64,000 nt of DNA from Cupriavidus basilensis (GTDB taxonomy: Bacteria > Pseudomonadota > Gammaproteobacteria > Burkholderiales > Burkholderiaceae): positions 2,852,001-2,916,000 of the forward strand of contig NZ_CP062803.1 in assembly GCF_008801925.2 (NCBI RefSeq). Direction: 5' to 3'. A program made the translations under genes and the position numbers. This document shows positions 52,361 through 61,588 of the stretch, one piece after another (position 1 is the first letter of the stretch; each line of letters opens with the position of its first letter). Below the pieces are notes generated by a model. The model did not search any database. It was given only the letters and a program-made list of their open reading frames with translations, and was not told where the DNA came from.

Positions 52361-52775
52361 GGCGGCCGTCCTGATCGACCACCGGCTCGCCGTCTTCCTT
52401 GTTGAACGCGCCGCGCTGCGGCTGCGGCAGCAGGTCGAGCACGGCTTCCGAAGGCCGGCACAGGCGCGTGCCTAGCGGCGTGACCACGATAGGCCGGTTG
52501 ATGAGGATGGGATGCTGGAGCATGAAGCCGATCAGGTCGTCGTCGCTCCACTTCGGGTTGCCCAGGTCGAGGTCGGCATAGGGCGTGCCTTTCTCGCGCA
52601 GCACGTCTCGCACCGGCACGCCCATCGCCGCGATCAGCGCCTGGAGCGTGTCGCGGTCGGGCGGCGTTTTCAGGTACTCGATGATGGTCGGTTCCTCGCC
52701 GCTGTTGCGGATCAGGCCCAGCACGTTGCGCGAGGTGCCGCAGGCTGGGTTGTGGTAGATCGTGATGGTGCTCAT
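52353..52775 (-). CDS. arsC: glutaredoxin-coupled arsenate reductase ArsC
   Basis: 140 aa, ArsC/Spx family. The catalytic cysteine is in [13 protein letters not shown], and the arginine triad region contains [16 protein letters not shown]. Reduces arsenate to arsenite for export by the adjacent Acr3. The ATG at 52775 ([10 protein letters not shown]) is the usual start; the open frame continues upstream into acr3. A second, unrelated arsenate reductase is in the same operon. Confidence 0.95.
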   Translation of the reverse strand: MSTITIYHNPACGTSRNVLGLIRNSGEEPTIIEYLKTPPDRDTLQALIAAMGVPVRDVLREKGTPYADLDLGNPKWSDDDLIGFMLQHPILINRPIVVTPLGTRLCRPSEAVLDLLPQPQRGAFNKEDGEPVVDQDGRRV

Positions 52776-52791
52776 GGATGCCTCTTGGAGG

Positions 52792-53868
52792 TTACGAAGT
52801 GGTCGCGCGGCGTTCGTACCAGCCGCGTGAGCGATTGACCACGCGCACCACCAGCAGCATGACCGGCACCTCGATGAGCACGCCGACCACTGTTGCGAGT
52901 GCTGCGCCGGAATGGAAGCCGAACAGGCTGATGGCGGCGGCCACGGCCAGCTCGAAGAAGTTGCTGGCACCAATCAACGCGGATGGCCCAGCGACGCAGT
53001 GCTTTTCGCCCACCTGGCGGTTGAGCCAGTACGCCAGACCGGAATTGAAGAACACCTGGATCAGGATCGGCACCGCCAGCATGGCGATCACCAGCGGCTG
53101 CCGGATGATGGCCTCGCCCTGGAAGGCGAACAGCAGCACCAGCGTCAGCAACAGCGCGGCGATGGACAATGGGCCGATGCGTTCCAGTGCCCTGTCGAAC
53201 ACGGCCTGCCCCTTGCGCAGCAGCGCCCGGCGCCAGAGCTGGGCCAGGATGACCGGAATGACGATGTACAAACCCACCGACACCAGCAAGGTGTCCCACG
53301 GCACCGTGATCGACGACAGGCCCAGCAGCAGGCCGACGATGGGTGCGAAGGCGAACACCATGATGGTGTCGTTCAAGGCCACTTGCGACAGCGTAAATAC
53401 CGGATCACCGCCAGTCAGCCGACTCCAAACGAAAACCATTGCGGTACACGGTGCAGCAGCCAGCAGGATCAGGCCGGCGATATAGCTGTCGAGCTGATCG
53501 GCGGGCAGCCAGTCGGCAAAGACGTGGCGGATGAAGATCCACGCCAGCAACGCCATTGAGAACGGCTTGACGGCCCAATTGATGAACAGCGTGACCCCCA
53601 TGCCCCGCCAATGCTGGCGCACCTGGCCAAGCGCGGCGAAGTCCACCTTCAGCAGCATGGGGATGATCATTACCCAGATCAGCAGGCCGACCGGCAGGTT
53701 GACCTTGGCAATCTCCATGCGGCCGATGGCCTGGAATGGGGCGGGCGCGAACTGGCCCAGAGCGATCCCCGCGATGATGCACACCGCCACCCATAGCGTC
53801 AGGTAACGCTCAAAGCCGCTCATGGCGGAGTTTGCTGGCGCGGGGCCGGCAGTATCGGTTGCGCTCAT
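52792..53868 (-). CDS. acr3: arsenite efflux permease Acr3
   Basis: 358 aa with ten membrane helices. LLAAAPCTAMVFVWSRLTGGDP contains the conserved cysteine of the Acr3 family, and ALNDTIMVFAFAPI and GASNFFELAVAAA are further marks. It is often called arsB but is not the ArsB family. It exports arsenite with proton exchange at the inner membrane. The start ATG 53868 (MSATDTAG) lies 10 nt after the preceding gene's stop. Confidence 0.94.
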   Translation of the reverse strand: MSATDTAGPAPANSAMSGFERYLTLWVAVCIIAGIALGQFAPAPFQAIGRMEIAKVNLPVGLLIWVMIIPMLLKVDFAALGQVRQHWRGMGVTLFINWAVKPFSMALLAWIFIRHVFADWLPADQLDSYIAGLILLAAAPCTAMVFVWSRLTGGDPVFTLSQVALNDTIMVFAFAPIVGLLLGLSSITVPWDTLLVSVGLYIVIPVILAQLWRRALLRKGQAVFDRALERIGPLSIAALLLTLVLLFAFQGEAIIRQPLVIAMLAVPILIQVFFNSGLAYWLNRQVGEKHCVAGPSALIGASNFFELAVAAAISLFGFHSGAALATVVGVLIEVPVMLLVVRVVNRSRGWYERRATTS

Positions 53869-53878
53869 CGGGCGGGCC

Positions 53879-54373
53879 TCACTGGCGGCCGATGTCGCGC
53901 AGTTCACGCTGCAACGACATGGCATCGAGACTCTTGATCGGAAGCGACAGGAACAACTCGATACGTCGGCGCAGCGTCATGGCGGTATCGAAGAACGCCT
54001 TGCTTTGTCGTTCCAGGGTGCCTTCCACGGCTGCCGGGTCAGGCACGCCCCAATGCGCCGACACCGGCTTGCCCGGCCACAGCGGACACGCCTCGCCGGC
54101 TGCGTTGTCGCAGACGGTGAAGATGAAATCGAACACCGGCGCATCGGGCTTCACGAACTCGTCCCAGCTCTTGCTGCGGTAGCCCGTTGTCGGAAGGTGC
54201 AGCCGCTCCAGCGTGGCGAGTGCCAGCGGGTGAACTTCGCCTTTCGGATGGCTACCTGCCGACCAGGCGTGAAACCGCCCTTGGCCCATGTCGTTGAGGA
54301 TGCCTTCGGCGAGGATGGAGCGGGCCGAATTGCCCGTACAGATGAACAAGGCGTTGTAAGTGGTATCGGTCAT
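53879..54373 (-). CDS. arsC: low-molecular-weight phosphatase-type arsenate reductase
   Basis: 164 aa. The P-loop CTGNSAR (CX5R) after ALFI is at residues 11-17, followed by GRFHAWSAGSHPKGEVHPLA and a FTVCDNAAGEACPLWPG segment, as in thioredoxin-coupled ArsC or ArsI-type reductases. The start at 54373 (MTDTTYN) is chosen over an upstream ATG overlapping arsR. With the other arsC it gives the operon two routes for arsenate reduction. Confidence 0.92.
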   Translation of the reverse strand: MTDTTYNALFICTGNSARSILAEGILNDMGQGRFHAWSAGSHPKGEVHPLALATLERLHLPTTGYRSKSWDEFVKPDAPVFDFIFTVCDNAAGEACPLWPGKPVSAHWGVPDPAAVEGTLERQSKAFFDTAMTLRRRIELFLSLPIKSLDAMSLQRELRDIGRQ

Positions 54374-54375
54374 GG

Positions 54376-54696
54376 TCAGCAGCAGGTCTTGGATGGAGAA
54401 ACCTCGCATACGCCACCTTGGCAGCAATGCTCGGTCAGGTAACCGATCAGACCGTCCATGCGGCCGTACTCGGCGCGATAAATCAGGTTGCGGCCCTGCT
54501 GCTCGATGCTGACGAGGCCAGCATGGGCCAGTTCCTTCAAGTGGAAGGACAAGGTGTTGCGGGCCACGTCGAGCTGGTCAGCTAGCGTGCTCGGCGTCAG
54601 TCCGCCCGGGCCAGCAACGACCAAGGCGCGGAACACGCGCAGGCGCTGGGTGTGAGCCAGGGCGTTTAAGGCGGAAATGGCTTGATCCTCTTTCAT
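54376..54696 (-). CDS. arsR: arsenic-responsive repressor ArsR
   Basis: 106 aa, winged helix. DNA-recognition helix TLADQLDVARNTLSFHLKEL. Cysteines cluster near the C-terminus (EHCCQGGVCEVSPSKTCC), the arrangement of ArsR types that bind As(III) at the C-terminal end rather than in the alpha-3 ELCVCDL site. The ATG at 54696 (MKEDQA) has AAAGAGG just inside; an extra six codons upstream are possible. First gene of the operon. Confidence 0.92.
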   Translation of the reverse strand: MKEDQAISALNALAHTQRLRVFRALVVAGPGGLTPSTLADQLDVARNTLSFHLKELAHAGLVSIEQQGRNLIYRAEYGRMDGLIGYLTEHCCQGGVCEVSPSKTCC

Positions 54697-54697
54697 G

Positions 54698-54723
54698 ATT
54701 CGATAATACAACATTTATAGAAT
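54698..54723 (-). promoter_or_regulatory. ars promoter/operator region
   Basis: ATTCGATAATAC on one side and GTATT-like and TATAGAAT elements on the other form an imperfect A/T-rich dyad (ATTC at 54698 and GAAT at 54720) immediately before arsR, in otherwise GC-rich DNA. It is the probable ArsR site. Confidence 0.55.
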
Positions 54724-54864
54724 TAATGTGCAAACCACAGTTGGATTTGCGGGTTGCGCTATGTGTTGGACTGCAAAAGCGGGCACCCCCCAGTTCGCAT
54801 TTCTGACTGACCGCGCAGCCGCGCGCAGCCAAGGTATCGGCATCGCAACAGAAGAGCCGATGCC

Positions 54865-55431
54865 ATGCCTGCAATCCATGTATCCCGGTGTCTGGTCGGT
54901 ACCAGCCTCCTGGCCGCAGCCTTGGCCAGCGGCTGCGCGACCACGCCACCGCCGCTGGCCGCCAGCACCGTCGAGGACGTCCCACCCGCGCCCGAGGCTG
55001 CACCGCCCGAGTTCATTCCCGTCGTGCGCTATGGCCGCTACACCCTGGTGGAGCTGGCGCCGATGGCGGCGCAGCGCGATCTGCTGGTGCAGACCATCGA
55101 CGTGTCCATGCCCGAGGAGGTCCGCGCCACGGTCGGCGACGGGCTGCGGCATGTGCTCAAACGCAGCGGCTACCAGCTTTGCGAGACCCCGCATGCGGTG
55201 ATCGAGCTGTACGCGCTGCCGCTGCCGGCGGCGCACTTGCATCTCGGCCCCATGACCTTGCGCGATGCACTGCTCACCCTGGCCGGTCCGGCTTGGGAAC
55301 TGCACGCCGATGACCGGACGCGGCAGGTCTGCTTCGAGCGGCCTGGTCGCGACACCGGTGCCGAGCCGGTGTCCGAGCCGCCTGCTGCCGAGGCCGTGCA
55401 GACGTTCCCCTTTGCGGGAGGCCAGCCATGA
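54865..55431 (+). CDS. PilL N-domain type ICE lipoprotein
   Basis: 188 aa. A lipoprotein-type signal (LVGTSLLAAALASGCATT, lipobox ASGC) leads to a periplasmic part: FIPVVRYGRYTLVELAPMAAQRDLL and LRHVLKRSGYQLCETP, characteristic of the PilL N-domain/TIGR03748 proteins that open the transfer region of PFGI-1-class ICEs. The similarity to DNA-uptake secretin N-domains suggests an outer-membrane-near role. It overlaps the next gene by 4 nt. Confidence 0.83.
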   Translation: MPAIHVSRCLVGTSLLAAALASGCATTPPPLAASTVEDVPPAPEAAPPEFIPVVRYGRYTLVELAPMAAQRDLLVQTIDVSMPEEVRATVGDGLRHVLKRSGYQLCETPHAVIELYALPLPAAHLHLGPMTLRDALLTLAGPAWELHADDRTRQVCFERPGRDTGAEPVSEPPAAEAVQTFPFAGGQP

Positions 55432-56072
55432 ACGCGGCACAGCCGCTCCGGCGCCCGACCGCCGCCGTGGTGTTGCAAAGCCTGCTCTGGCTTTGGCTGC
55501 TGGGTCTCAGTGTCTTCGCGATCCTGGGCCACCAGACGATGACCGATCAGGCCGACCAGCAGCAGCTCGATGTCCGGTTGCAGCGCCTCGAAGCCCAGGT
55601 GACCGGGCTGGCCGAGACCACGCGGGCCTTGCAGCAGCAGCCCGCAGCCGCCACCGCCGCAGGCCTGCAAGACGCTCGGCAGGCAATGGAGGCGCGCATC
55701 GTTCAAGCCGAACAGGCGCTGGGTGGCTATGCCACCGCCGAGGACGTTCAGGCGCTGCGTACCGAAGTCGAGCAGATCAAGGTGCGCCAAGCGACTGCGC
55801 GTGCAGCGGCGCCTACCCAGCGGCGCACCCCGAGCCAACCGGCCACCGCCAAGTCCGAACCGCCGCCGCTGCCATTTCGTGTCGTCGGCGCTGAGCTGCG
55901 CGCGGGTCAGCGCAGCGTGTCCGTCGCCCCGAGTGCCGGAGATTTCACGCCCGATCAGCTCCAGGTGCTGCTGCCGGGTGATGCGCTGGGTCCGTGGCGC
56001 CTGCAGGCGATCGAGGGCACTGCCGCGGTGTTCCAGGCCGGCGACCAGACCCGTCGCGTGGCGATTCCTTGA
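55428..56072 (+). CDS. ICE inner-membrane coiled-coil protein
   Basis: 214 aa. One membrane helix (about residues 12-34: VVLQSLLWLWLLGLSVFAILG) and then a long coiled coil (DQQQLDVRLQRLEAQVTGL and onwards). The C-terminal beta-domain begins near PFRVVGAELRAGQRSVSV and ends VFQAGDQTRRVAIP. It is a bitopic periplasmic protein, resembling PilP/TcpC-like pilus assembly factors of ICEs. It overlaps its upstream neighbour by ATGA. Confidence 0.7.
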   Translation: MNAAQPLRRPTAAVVLQSLLWLWLLGLSVFAILGHQTMTDQADQQQLDVRLQRLEAQVTGLAETTRALQQQPAAATAAGLQDARQAMEARIVQAEQALGGYATAEDVQALRTEVEQIKVRQATARAAAPTQRRTPSQPATAKSEPPPLPFRVVGAELRAGQRSVSVAPSAGDFTPDQLQVLLPGDALGPWRLQAIEGTAAVFQAGDQTRRVAIP

Positions 56073-56086
56073 CCGGAGCCCACCAC

Positions 56087-56812
56087 ATGAAGCCGTCGAT
56101 CATCCTGTACGCGTTCCTGCTGGGCTCCATGCAGTTGCCCGCCTGGGCGCAGCAGCCCGCCACGACCCCCGCCCGCAATGCGCAGAGCCAGGAGCGCCCG
56201 CTGGCCGCCCGCATCCTGGACGACCGGGTGGCAGGCGAATGGGGCCTGCAACCGCAGGAATGGGCGCGCTATCGCGACTTGATGGATGGGCCGCTGGGCA
56301 TCTACTCGCCAAATCTGGACCCGCTGTCCGCCCTGGGCATCGAGGCGCGCACCGACGAAGAACGGCGGCGCTACGCAGAGCTGCAGGTGCAAGTCGAAGC
56401 GCGCCGCGTGGAGAAGCTGCTCGCGTACCAGCGCGCCTACGACGAGGCCTGGCAGCGCCTGAACCCCGGCATGCAGCGGGTGAACCTGTCTGACGAGAGG
56501 CCAGGCGCCGCCGCTGCGCGGGGCAGCGGTCGCACGGCAGTGTTCATCAAGGACGGCTGCGCGGCTTGCGGGCAACTCGTCCAACGCCTGCAATCCTCGG
56601 GTGCCGAGTTCGACCTTTACATGGTCGGCAGCCGCCAGGACGATGCGCGCATCCGCGACTGGGCCAAGCGCGCCCAGATCGACCCGGCCCGGGTGCGCAG
56701 CGGCGGCATCACGCTCAACCACGACGGCGGCCGCTGGCTGTCGCTGAGCCTGCCCGGCGATTTGCCTGCGGTTGTGCGCGAAGTGAACGGCCAATGGCAA
56801 CGCCAGCCGTAA
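56087..56812 (+). CDS. TIGR03759-family ICE protein with a thioredoxin-like CxxC
   Basis: 241 aa. Signal peptide (MKPSIILYAFLLGSMQLPAWA). The segment ERPLAARILDDRVAGEWGLQPQEWARYRDLMDGPLG is the family start, and FIKDGCAACGQLVQRL near residue 155 holds a CxxC redox motif of thioredoxin type. Likely a periplasmic thiol protein for pilus or secretion assembly. The ATG at 56087 begins the signal peptide. Confidence 0.88.
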   Translation: MKPSIILYAFLLGSMQLPAWAQQPATTPARNAQSQERPLAARILDDRVAGEWGLQPQEWARYRDLMDGPLGIYSPNLDPLSALGIEARTDEERRRYAELQVQVEARRVEKLLAYQRAYDEAWQRLNPGMQRVNLSDERPGAAAARGSGRTAVFIKDGCAACGQLVQRLQSSGAEFDLYMVGSRQDDARIRDWAKRAQIDPARVRSGGITLNHDGGRWLSLSLPGDLPAVVREVNGQWQRQP

Positions 56813-57384
56813 CGGCGCTGCTGCGCGCACTGGCGCTCACTGCGGGCCTGTTCGCCTGCGCCGCCCATGCCCAGGAGGTTCCGCCACCGGCCTACCAGCT
56901 TGCCGCACAGCGCGCGGGCATTCCCTCGACGGTGCTCTACGCCGTGGCCTTGCAGGAGAGCGGCATGCGACGCAATGGACGCATCGTCCCATGGCCGTGG
57001 ACCCTGAATGTCGCCGGCCAGTCGCGGCGCTTCGCCACCCGTGCCGATGCCTGCGCCGGTTTGCAGCAGGCGATGCGATCTACGCCACCCACGCGCATCG
57101 ACGCGGGCCTGGGCCAGATCAACCTGGGCTACCACCCGCACCGCTACACCCATGCCTGCGACTTGTTGGACCCGTACCGCAATCTCGCCAGCGCCGCCGA
57201 GATCCTCAAGGAGCAGTACACCCCCGGTGAAGACTGGCTGCTGGCCATGGGCCGCTACCACCGGCCCGCGGGCGGTGAGCCTGCCGCCCGCTATCGACGC
57301 AGCGTATCCCGACACCTCGCCCGCGTGCAGGGCACGCACTCAATCGCCACGGCGCGAGCCGTGCGTCAGGAGTCGACCCCATGA
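56794..57384 (+). CDS. lytic transglycosylase of the ICE transfer system
   Basis: 196 aa with signal peptide (ending AHAQ near residue 27). SLT-like fold: catalytic Glu in ALQESGMRRNG near residue 55, AGLGQINLGYHPHR, and DPYRNLASAAEILKEQY. It opens peptidoglycan for the conjugation channel. It overlaps the preceding gene by 19 nt and the next by 4 nt. Confidence 0.9.
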   Translation: MATPAVTALLRALALTAGLFACAAHAQEVPPPAYQLAAQRAGIPSTVLYAVALQESGMRRNGRIVPWPWTLNVAGQSRRFATRADACAGLQQAMRSTPPTRIDAGLGQINLGYHPHRYTHACDLLDPYRNLASAAEILKEQYTPGEDWLLAMGRYHRPAGGEPAARYRRSVSRHLARVQGTHSIATARAVRQESTP

Positions 57385-57920
57385 CGAAACCGCTCTGGAC
57401 CCTGCGGGGCCTGCTCGCGCTGCTGGCGGCGCTGCCGTTGGTCGCGCATGCCGCCGAACCGCTGATCGTGGTCGAGGACCGCGGCGGCGCGTCGGCGCTG
57501 CCGTACTACGAAGCGCTTAACCTGCAGCCACGCGCCAACAGCGCGTTGCGGCCTCCCATTCCGACGCCGCAGATTCCCGCCACCCCCGCTGACGAGGCAG
57601 CGATGCTGCCGGTACGCAGCGCGAAGCTGATGCCCGGCTTCGTCGCGCGGCGCGTGATCGAGGCACCGGGCCTGCGGCCTTTCGTGGTCATCGGCGACGA
57701 TGAGACCTCGCAAGCCTGGCTGCGCCGTCACGCGGCGTCGCTGCACGACCGCGGCGCGGTCGGCCTGGTGGTCAATGTCGAGACCGCGCAGGCTTTGGCG
57801 CGGTTGCGCGCACTGGCGCCTGGCGTGCCGATGGCCCCCGTGGCCGGCGATGATCTGGCCGAACGCCTGGGCCTGCGGCACTACCCGGCGCTGATCACGG
57901 CGACCGGCATCGAGCAATGA
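57381..57920 (+). CDS. TIGR03765-family ICE protein
   Basis: 179 aa, signal peptide to about residue 25 (LPLVAHAAEP). Family-typical PLIVVEDRGGASALPYYEALNLQ, PVRSAKLMPGFVARRV and ALITATGIEQ. Periplasmic, function unknown; always near traD and the transglycosylase in PFGI-1-class ICEs. Confidence 0.88.
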   Translation: MTKPLWTLRGLLALLAALPLVAHAAEPLIVVEDRGGASALPYYEALNLQPRANSALRPPIPTPQIPATPADEAAMLPVRSAKLMPGFVARRVIEAPGLRPFVVIGDDETSQAWLRRHAASLHDRGAVGLVVNVETAQALARLRALAPGVPMAPVAGDDLAERLGLRHYPALITATGIEQ

Positions 57921-57924
57921 GGCC

Positions 57925-60114
57925 ATGTCGGGGAAACAGCCCGTCGAAGTCCTGTTGCGCCCAGCGGTGGAGCTATACACCGTCGCGGCATGTGCGGGCG
58001 CCGCGTTTCTGTCCCTGGTGGCCCCGTGGTCGCTCGCGCTGAGCCCAGCCATGGGCGTCGGTGCCGCACTGGCGTTCGGCGCCTATGGCGCGATCCGCTA
58101 CCGCGATGCGCGGGTGATCCTGCGCTACCGCCGCAACATCCGGCGCCTGCCGCGCTACGTGATGACGAGCAGGGACGTGCCGGTCAGCCAGCAGCGCCTG
58201 TTCGTGGGGCGCGGTTTCCTGTGGGAACAGAAGCACACCCACAGGCTGATGCAGACGTACCGGCCGGAATTTCGCCGCTACGTCGAGCCAACACCGGCAT
58301 ACCGGCTGGCGCGACGCCTGGAGGAGCGGCTGGAGTTCGCACCGTTTCCACTGTCTCGCCTCGTACGGCTCACGGGCTGGGATGTGTCATTCAACCCCGT
58401 GCGGCCACTGCCACCGGTAGGCGGCCTGCCGCGATTGCACGGCATCGAACCCGACGAGGTCGACGTCAGCCTGCCACTGGGTGAGCGCGTCGGCCATTCG
58501 CTGGTGCTGGGCACCACGCGCGTGGGGAAGACGCGGCTGGCCGAGTTGTTCGTCACCCAGGACATCCGTCGCACGAATGCAGACGGTGAGCATGAGGTCG
58601 TGATCGTCATCGACCCCAAGGGCGACGCGGATCTCTTGAAACGCATGTACGTCGAAGCCAAGCGAGCGGGTCGCGAGGGCGAGTTCTACGTCTTTCACCT
58701 CGGCTGGCCCGAGTTCTCTGCACGCTACAACGCGGTGGGGCGCTTCGGACGCATCAGTGAAGTCGCCACGCGCATTGCCGGGCAACTCTCCGGCGAGGGC
58801 AACAGTGCAGCGTTCCGCGAGTTCGCATGGCGCTTCGTCAACATCATTGCGCGCGCATTGGTGGAACTGGGGCAGCGCCCGGACTACATGCTGATCCAGC
58901 GGCACGTAATCAACATCGACGCGCTGTTCATGGAGTACGCCCAACACTACTTCGCCAAGACCGAGCCCAAGACCTGGGAGGTGATCGTCCAGATCGAGGC
59001 CAAGCTCAACGAGAAGAACATCCCAAGGAACATGATCGGGCGCGAGAAGCGTGTGGTGGCGCTGGAGCAATACCTCTCCCAGGCGCGCAACTACGACCCT
59101 GTGCTCGATGGCCTGCGCTCGGCGGTGCGCTACGACAAGACCTACTTCGACAAGATCGTTGCATCGCTGCTGCCGCTGCTGGAAAAGCTCACCAGCGGCA
59201 AGATCGCCCAACTCCTGGCGCCGAATTACTCCGACCTGTCTGACGCGCGCCCGATCTTCGACTGGATGCAAGTCATCAGGAAGCGCGCCGTGGTCTATGT
59301 CGGCCTGGATGCGCTGTCGGATGCTGAAGTCGCCGCGGCGGTCGGCAACTCCATGTTCTCCGACCTGGTGTCGGTAGCCGGGCACATCTACAAGCACGGG
59401 ATCGACGACGGCCTGCCGGGTGCCTCGGCTGGCACGCGCATTCCCATCAACGTCCATGCCGACGAGTTCAACGAACTGATGGGCGACGAGTTCATCCCCC
59501 TTATCAACAAGGGCGGCGGTGCCGGGCTGCAGGTGACCGCGTATACGCAGACGCTCTCGGACATCGAGGCCCGCATCGGCAACCGCGCGAAGGCCGGCCA
59601 GGTGATCGGCAACTTCAACAACCTGTTCATGCTGCGGGTTCGGGAAACCGCCACCGCGGAATTGTTGACCCGTCAATTGCCCAAGGTGGAGGTCTATACC
59701 ACCACCATCGTCTCCGGCGCGACCGATGCCTCGGACATCCGCGGGACGACGGACTTCACCAGCAACACGCAAGACCGCATCAGCATGTCGAGCGTGCCGA
59801 TGATCGAGCCATCCCACGTCGTCGGCCTGCCCAAAGGCCAATGCTTCGCGCTGCTGCAGGGTGGTCAGCTCTGGAAGGTCCGGATGCCACTGCCAGCGCC
59901 TGACCCCGATGAAGTGATGCCGGCGGACTTGCAGCAACTGGCTGGGTACATGCGTCAGAGCTACAGCGAGGCCACGCAATGGTGGGAGTTCACCAGTTCC
60001 CCAGCCTTGCAGGAGGCTGCCTTGCCCGACGACCTGCTGGATGACGCCGCTCCGGCCAAGCCTGACGCGGTGGCCACCGGCGCCGACGACAGCACCGGCG
60101 AGGCCGCACCATGA
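57925..60114 (+). CDS. traD: type IV coupling protein TraD
   Basis: 729 aa. Two N-terminal membrane helices (about 12-60) and a large cytoplasmic ATPase. Walker A is LGTTRVGKTRLAEL near residue 190 and the Walker B region is HADEFNELMGDEF near 509. It connects the relaxosome to the secretion channel during conjugation. The C-terminus is acidic and Ala-rich. It overlaps the next gene by 4 nt. Confidence 0.94.
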   Translation: MSGKQPVEVLLRPAVELYTVAACAGAAFLSLVAPWSLALSPAMGVGAALAFGAYGAIRYRDARVILRYRRNIRRLPRYVMTSRDVPVSQQRLFVGRGFLWEQKHTHRLMQTYRPEFRRYVEPTPAYRLARRLEERLEFAPFPLSRLVRLTGWDVSFNPVRPLPPVGGLPRLHGIEPDEVDVSLPLGERVGHSLVLGTTRVGKTRLAELFVTQDIRRTNADGEHEVVIVIDPKGDADLLKRMYVEAKRAGREGEFYVFHLGWPEFSARYNAVGRFGRISEVATRIAGQLSGEGNSAAFREFAWRFVNIIARALVELGQRPDYMLIQRHVINIDALFMEYAQHYFAKTEPKTWEVIVQIEAKLNEKNIPRNMIGREKRVVALEQYLSQARNYDPVLDGLRSAVRYDKTYFDKIVASLLPLLEKLTSGKIAQLLAPNYSDLSDARPIFDWMQVIRKRAVVYVGLDALSDAEVAAAVGNSMFSDLVSVAGHIYKHGIDDGLPGASAGTRIPINVHADEFNELMGDEFIPLINKGGGAGLQVTAYTQTLSDIEARIGNRAKAGQVIGNFNNLFMLRVRETATAELLTRQLPKVEVYTTTIVSGATDASDIRGTTDFTSNTQDRISMSSVPMIEPSHVVGLPKGQCFALLQGGQLWKVRMPLPAPDPDEVMPADLQQLAGYMRQSYSEATQWWEFTSSPALQEAALPDDLLDDAAPAKPDAVATGADDSTGEAAP

Positions 60115-60860
60115 AGGATGCCGCCTCGACCGCGCAGCGGGAGCAGAACCAGCGCCAGGGGCTGATCGTCGGCACCATCACCTTGCCGTTCAGGCTGCTC
60201 GGGGTGCTGATCGGTTCGCTGCTGTTCTCGATCGTGGTGGAGTGCGTCGGCATGCACCTGTTCTGGAAGGACCAGGGCTGGCGCCACTCCCAGCAGATGC
60301 TGCAGTACGAACTCGGGCACCTGTCGAACCACTTCACGCGCAGCGTGGTGGTGCAGGAGCCCGGGCGCACGGCGCACGAGCTGGTGGATACCGGGTACGG
60401 GTGGGTGTTCGTGCGCTCGGGGTTGCTGGAGCGCATGAGCCAGACCGCCGAGCGCGCCCGTGCGCCCAGCCGCGAGCCGACGCGCAACTTCCGCTATTAC
60501 ATCAGCCAGGCCTATGTCTGGGCCGAGAGCTACCTGATCGCCGCGGCCTTCACGACGCTCACGTTCCTCGTGCGCCTGCTGGTCCTGGTGCTCACGCTGC
60601 CGCTGATCCTCACTGCGGCATTCGTCGGCCTGATCGACGGCCTGGTGCGGCGGGACGTGCGGCGGTTCGGCGCGGGCCGGGAATCCGGCTTCATCTACCA
60701 CCGCGCGAAAGCGAGCCTGATGCCGCTGGCCGTGCTGCCCTGGATCACCTACCTCGCGCTGCCGATCTCGGTGCATCCGCTGCTGATCCTGCTGCCCAGC
60801 GCAGCCTTGCTGGGACTGGCCGTGAGCCTGACCGCGGGCAGCTTCAAAAAGTACCTCTAG
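60111..60860 (+). CDS. TIGR03747-family ICE membrane protein
   Basis: 249 aa, about four membrane helices (near 20-45, 150-175, 205-245). QREQNQRQGLIVGTITLPFRLLG at the start and FRYYISQAYVWAESYLIAAAFTT are typical. It is translated together with traD and probably belongs to the inner-membrane part of the transfer apparatus. Confidence 0.88.
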   Translation: MKDAASTAQREQNQRQGLIVGTITLPFRLLGVLIGSLLFSIVVECVGMHLFWKDQGWRHSQQMLQYELGHLSNHFTRSVVVQEPGRTAHELVDTGYGWVFVRSGLLERMSQTAERARAPSREPTRNFRYYISQAYVWAESYLIAAAFTTLTFLVRLLVLVLTLPLILTAAFVGLIDGLVRRDVRRFGAGRESGFIYHRAKASLMPLAVLPWITYLALPISVHPLLILLPSAALLGLAVSLTAGSFKKYL

Positions 60861-60958
60861 GCCATCAATCCGGTCGCTTCCGGGTTCCTATTGTTTGCGG
60901 CCTGAAACAGCCCTGATCTCCACGATCAACCCATTGCTGATCACACAGGAATGGCGCG

Positions 60959-61342
60959 ATGTTGGCTTCGATCTGGCTGCGCGCCGCGCATCGCGGCGTG
61001 CCCACTTTTCTCGTGACGGCCCTCGTGCTGGGCCGGTCCCCGATGGCCTTGGCCGAGTCCCCGGCGCAGCGCCAGGAGTTGGTCGCCGCGCTGCGCCAGC
61101 TCGACGCGCTGGAACGCACCGTCGCGGACAGCGCCGCGCATACCCCCATCACACCGGGCGAGCGCTACCACTTCGATTACCCGCGGCTCCAGGCTGACTT
61201 GGCGCGCGTGCGCGCCGGCATCCAATTTCACCTGACGCCATCGCGCGCTCAACCGCGCGCCCCCTCCGAACTGGCCGGCGAATACCGCACCGAACGGGCG
61301 ACCGAGCCGCTGCCGGCGACGACTGCGGAGGGCAAGCAATGA
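60959..61342 (+). CDS. RAQPRD-family ICE protein
   Basis: 127 aa, N-terminal hydrophobic signal (FLVTALVLGRSPMALAE). The family signature appears as SRAQPRAPSELAGEYR near residue 95, preceded by YHFDYPRLQADLARVRAGI. Periplasmic, function unknown. It overlaps the next gene by ATGA. The 98-nt spacer before it holds only its own ribosome site region. Confidence 0.9.
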   Translation: MLASIWLRAAHRGVPTFLVTALVLGRSPMALAESPAQRQELVAALRQLDALERTVADSAAHTPITPGERYHFDYPRLQADLARVRAGIQFHLTPSRAQPRAPSELAGEYRTERATEPLPATTAEGKQ

Positions 61343-61572
61343 ACGGCGCCCAGGTCTCGGCATTTCAAGCCAACAGCGGTATCGCGCCTTCCGCGATGGC
61401 GACCGTTCTGGTCGGCGTCGTGTTCGCGGTCCTGCTCGTGTGGGGCGTCTGGGCCATCCGAACGGCCTACGTGGGGTGGTCCGAGAGCCGCCTCAACCAG
61501 CGCCAGTTCCTCGGCGTCTGCATCCGCTTCGTCGCGATGTACCTCGTCCTGAGTTTCTTCCTTCTGTCCTGA
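61339..61572 (+). CDS. TIGR03758-family ICE membrane protein
   Basis: 77 aa with two membrane helices (FQANSGIAPSAMATVLVGVV start; AMYLVLSFFLLS end). Small, conserved in PFGI-1-class transfer regions, probably analogous to TraL/VirB3-like inner-membrane components, by position and topology only. Confidence 0.87.
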   Translation: MNGAQVSAFQANSGIAPSAMATVLVGVVFAVLLVWGVWAIRTAYVGWSESRLNQRQFLGVCIRFVAMYLVLSFFLLS

Positions 61573-61588
61573 CCTGAAAGGCCCGACC

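Noticed and set aside
52353..52973. Long form of ArsC with 66 extra residues
   Set aside because: The extension overlaps the acr3 coding sequence in another frame and has no ArsC-like sequence.
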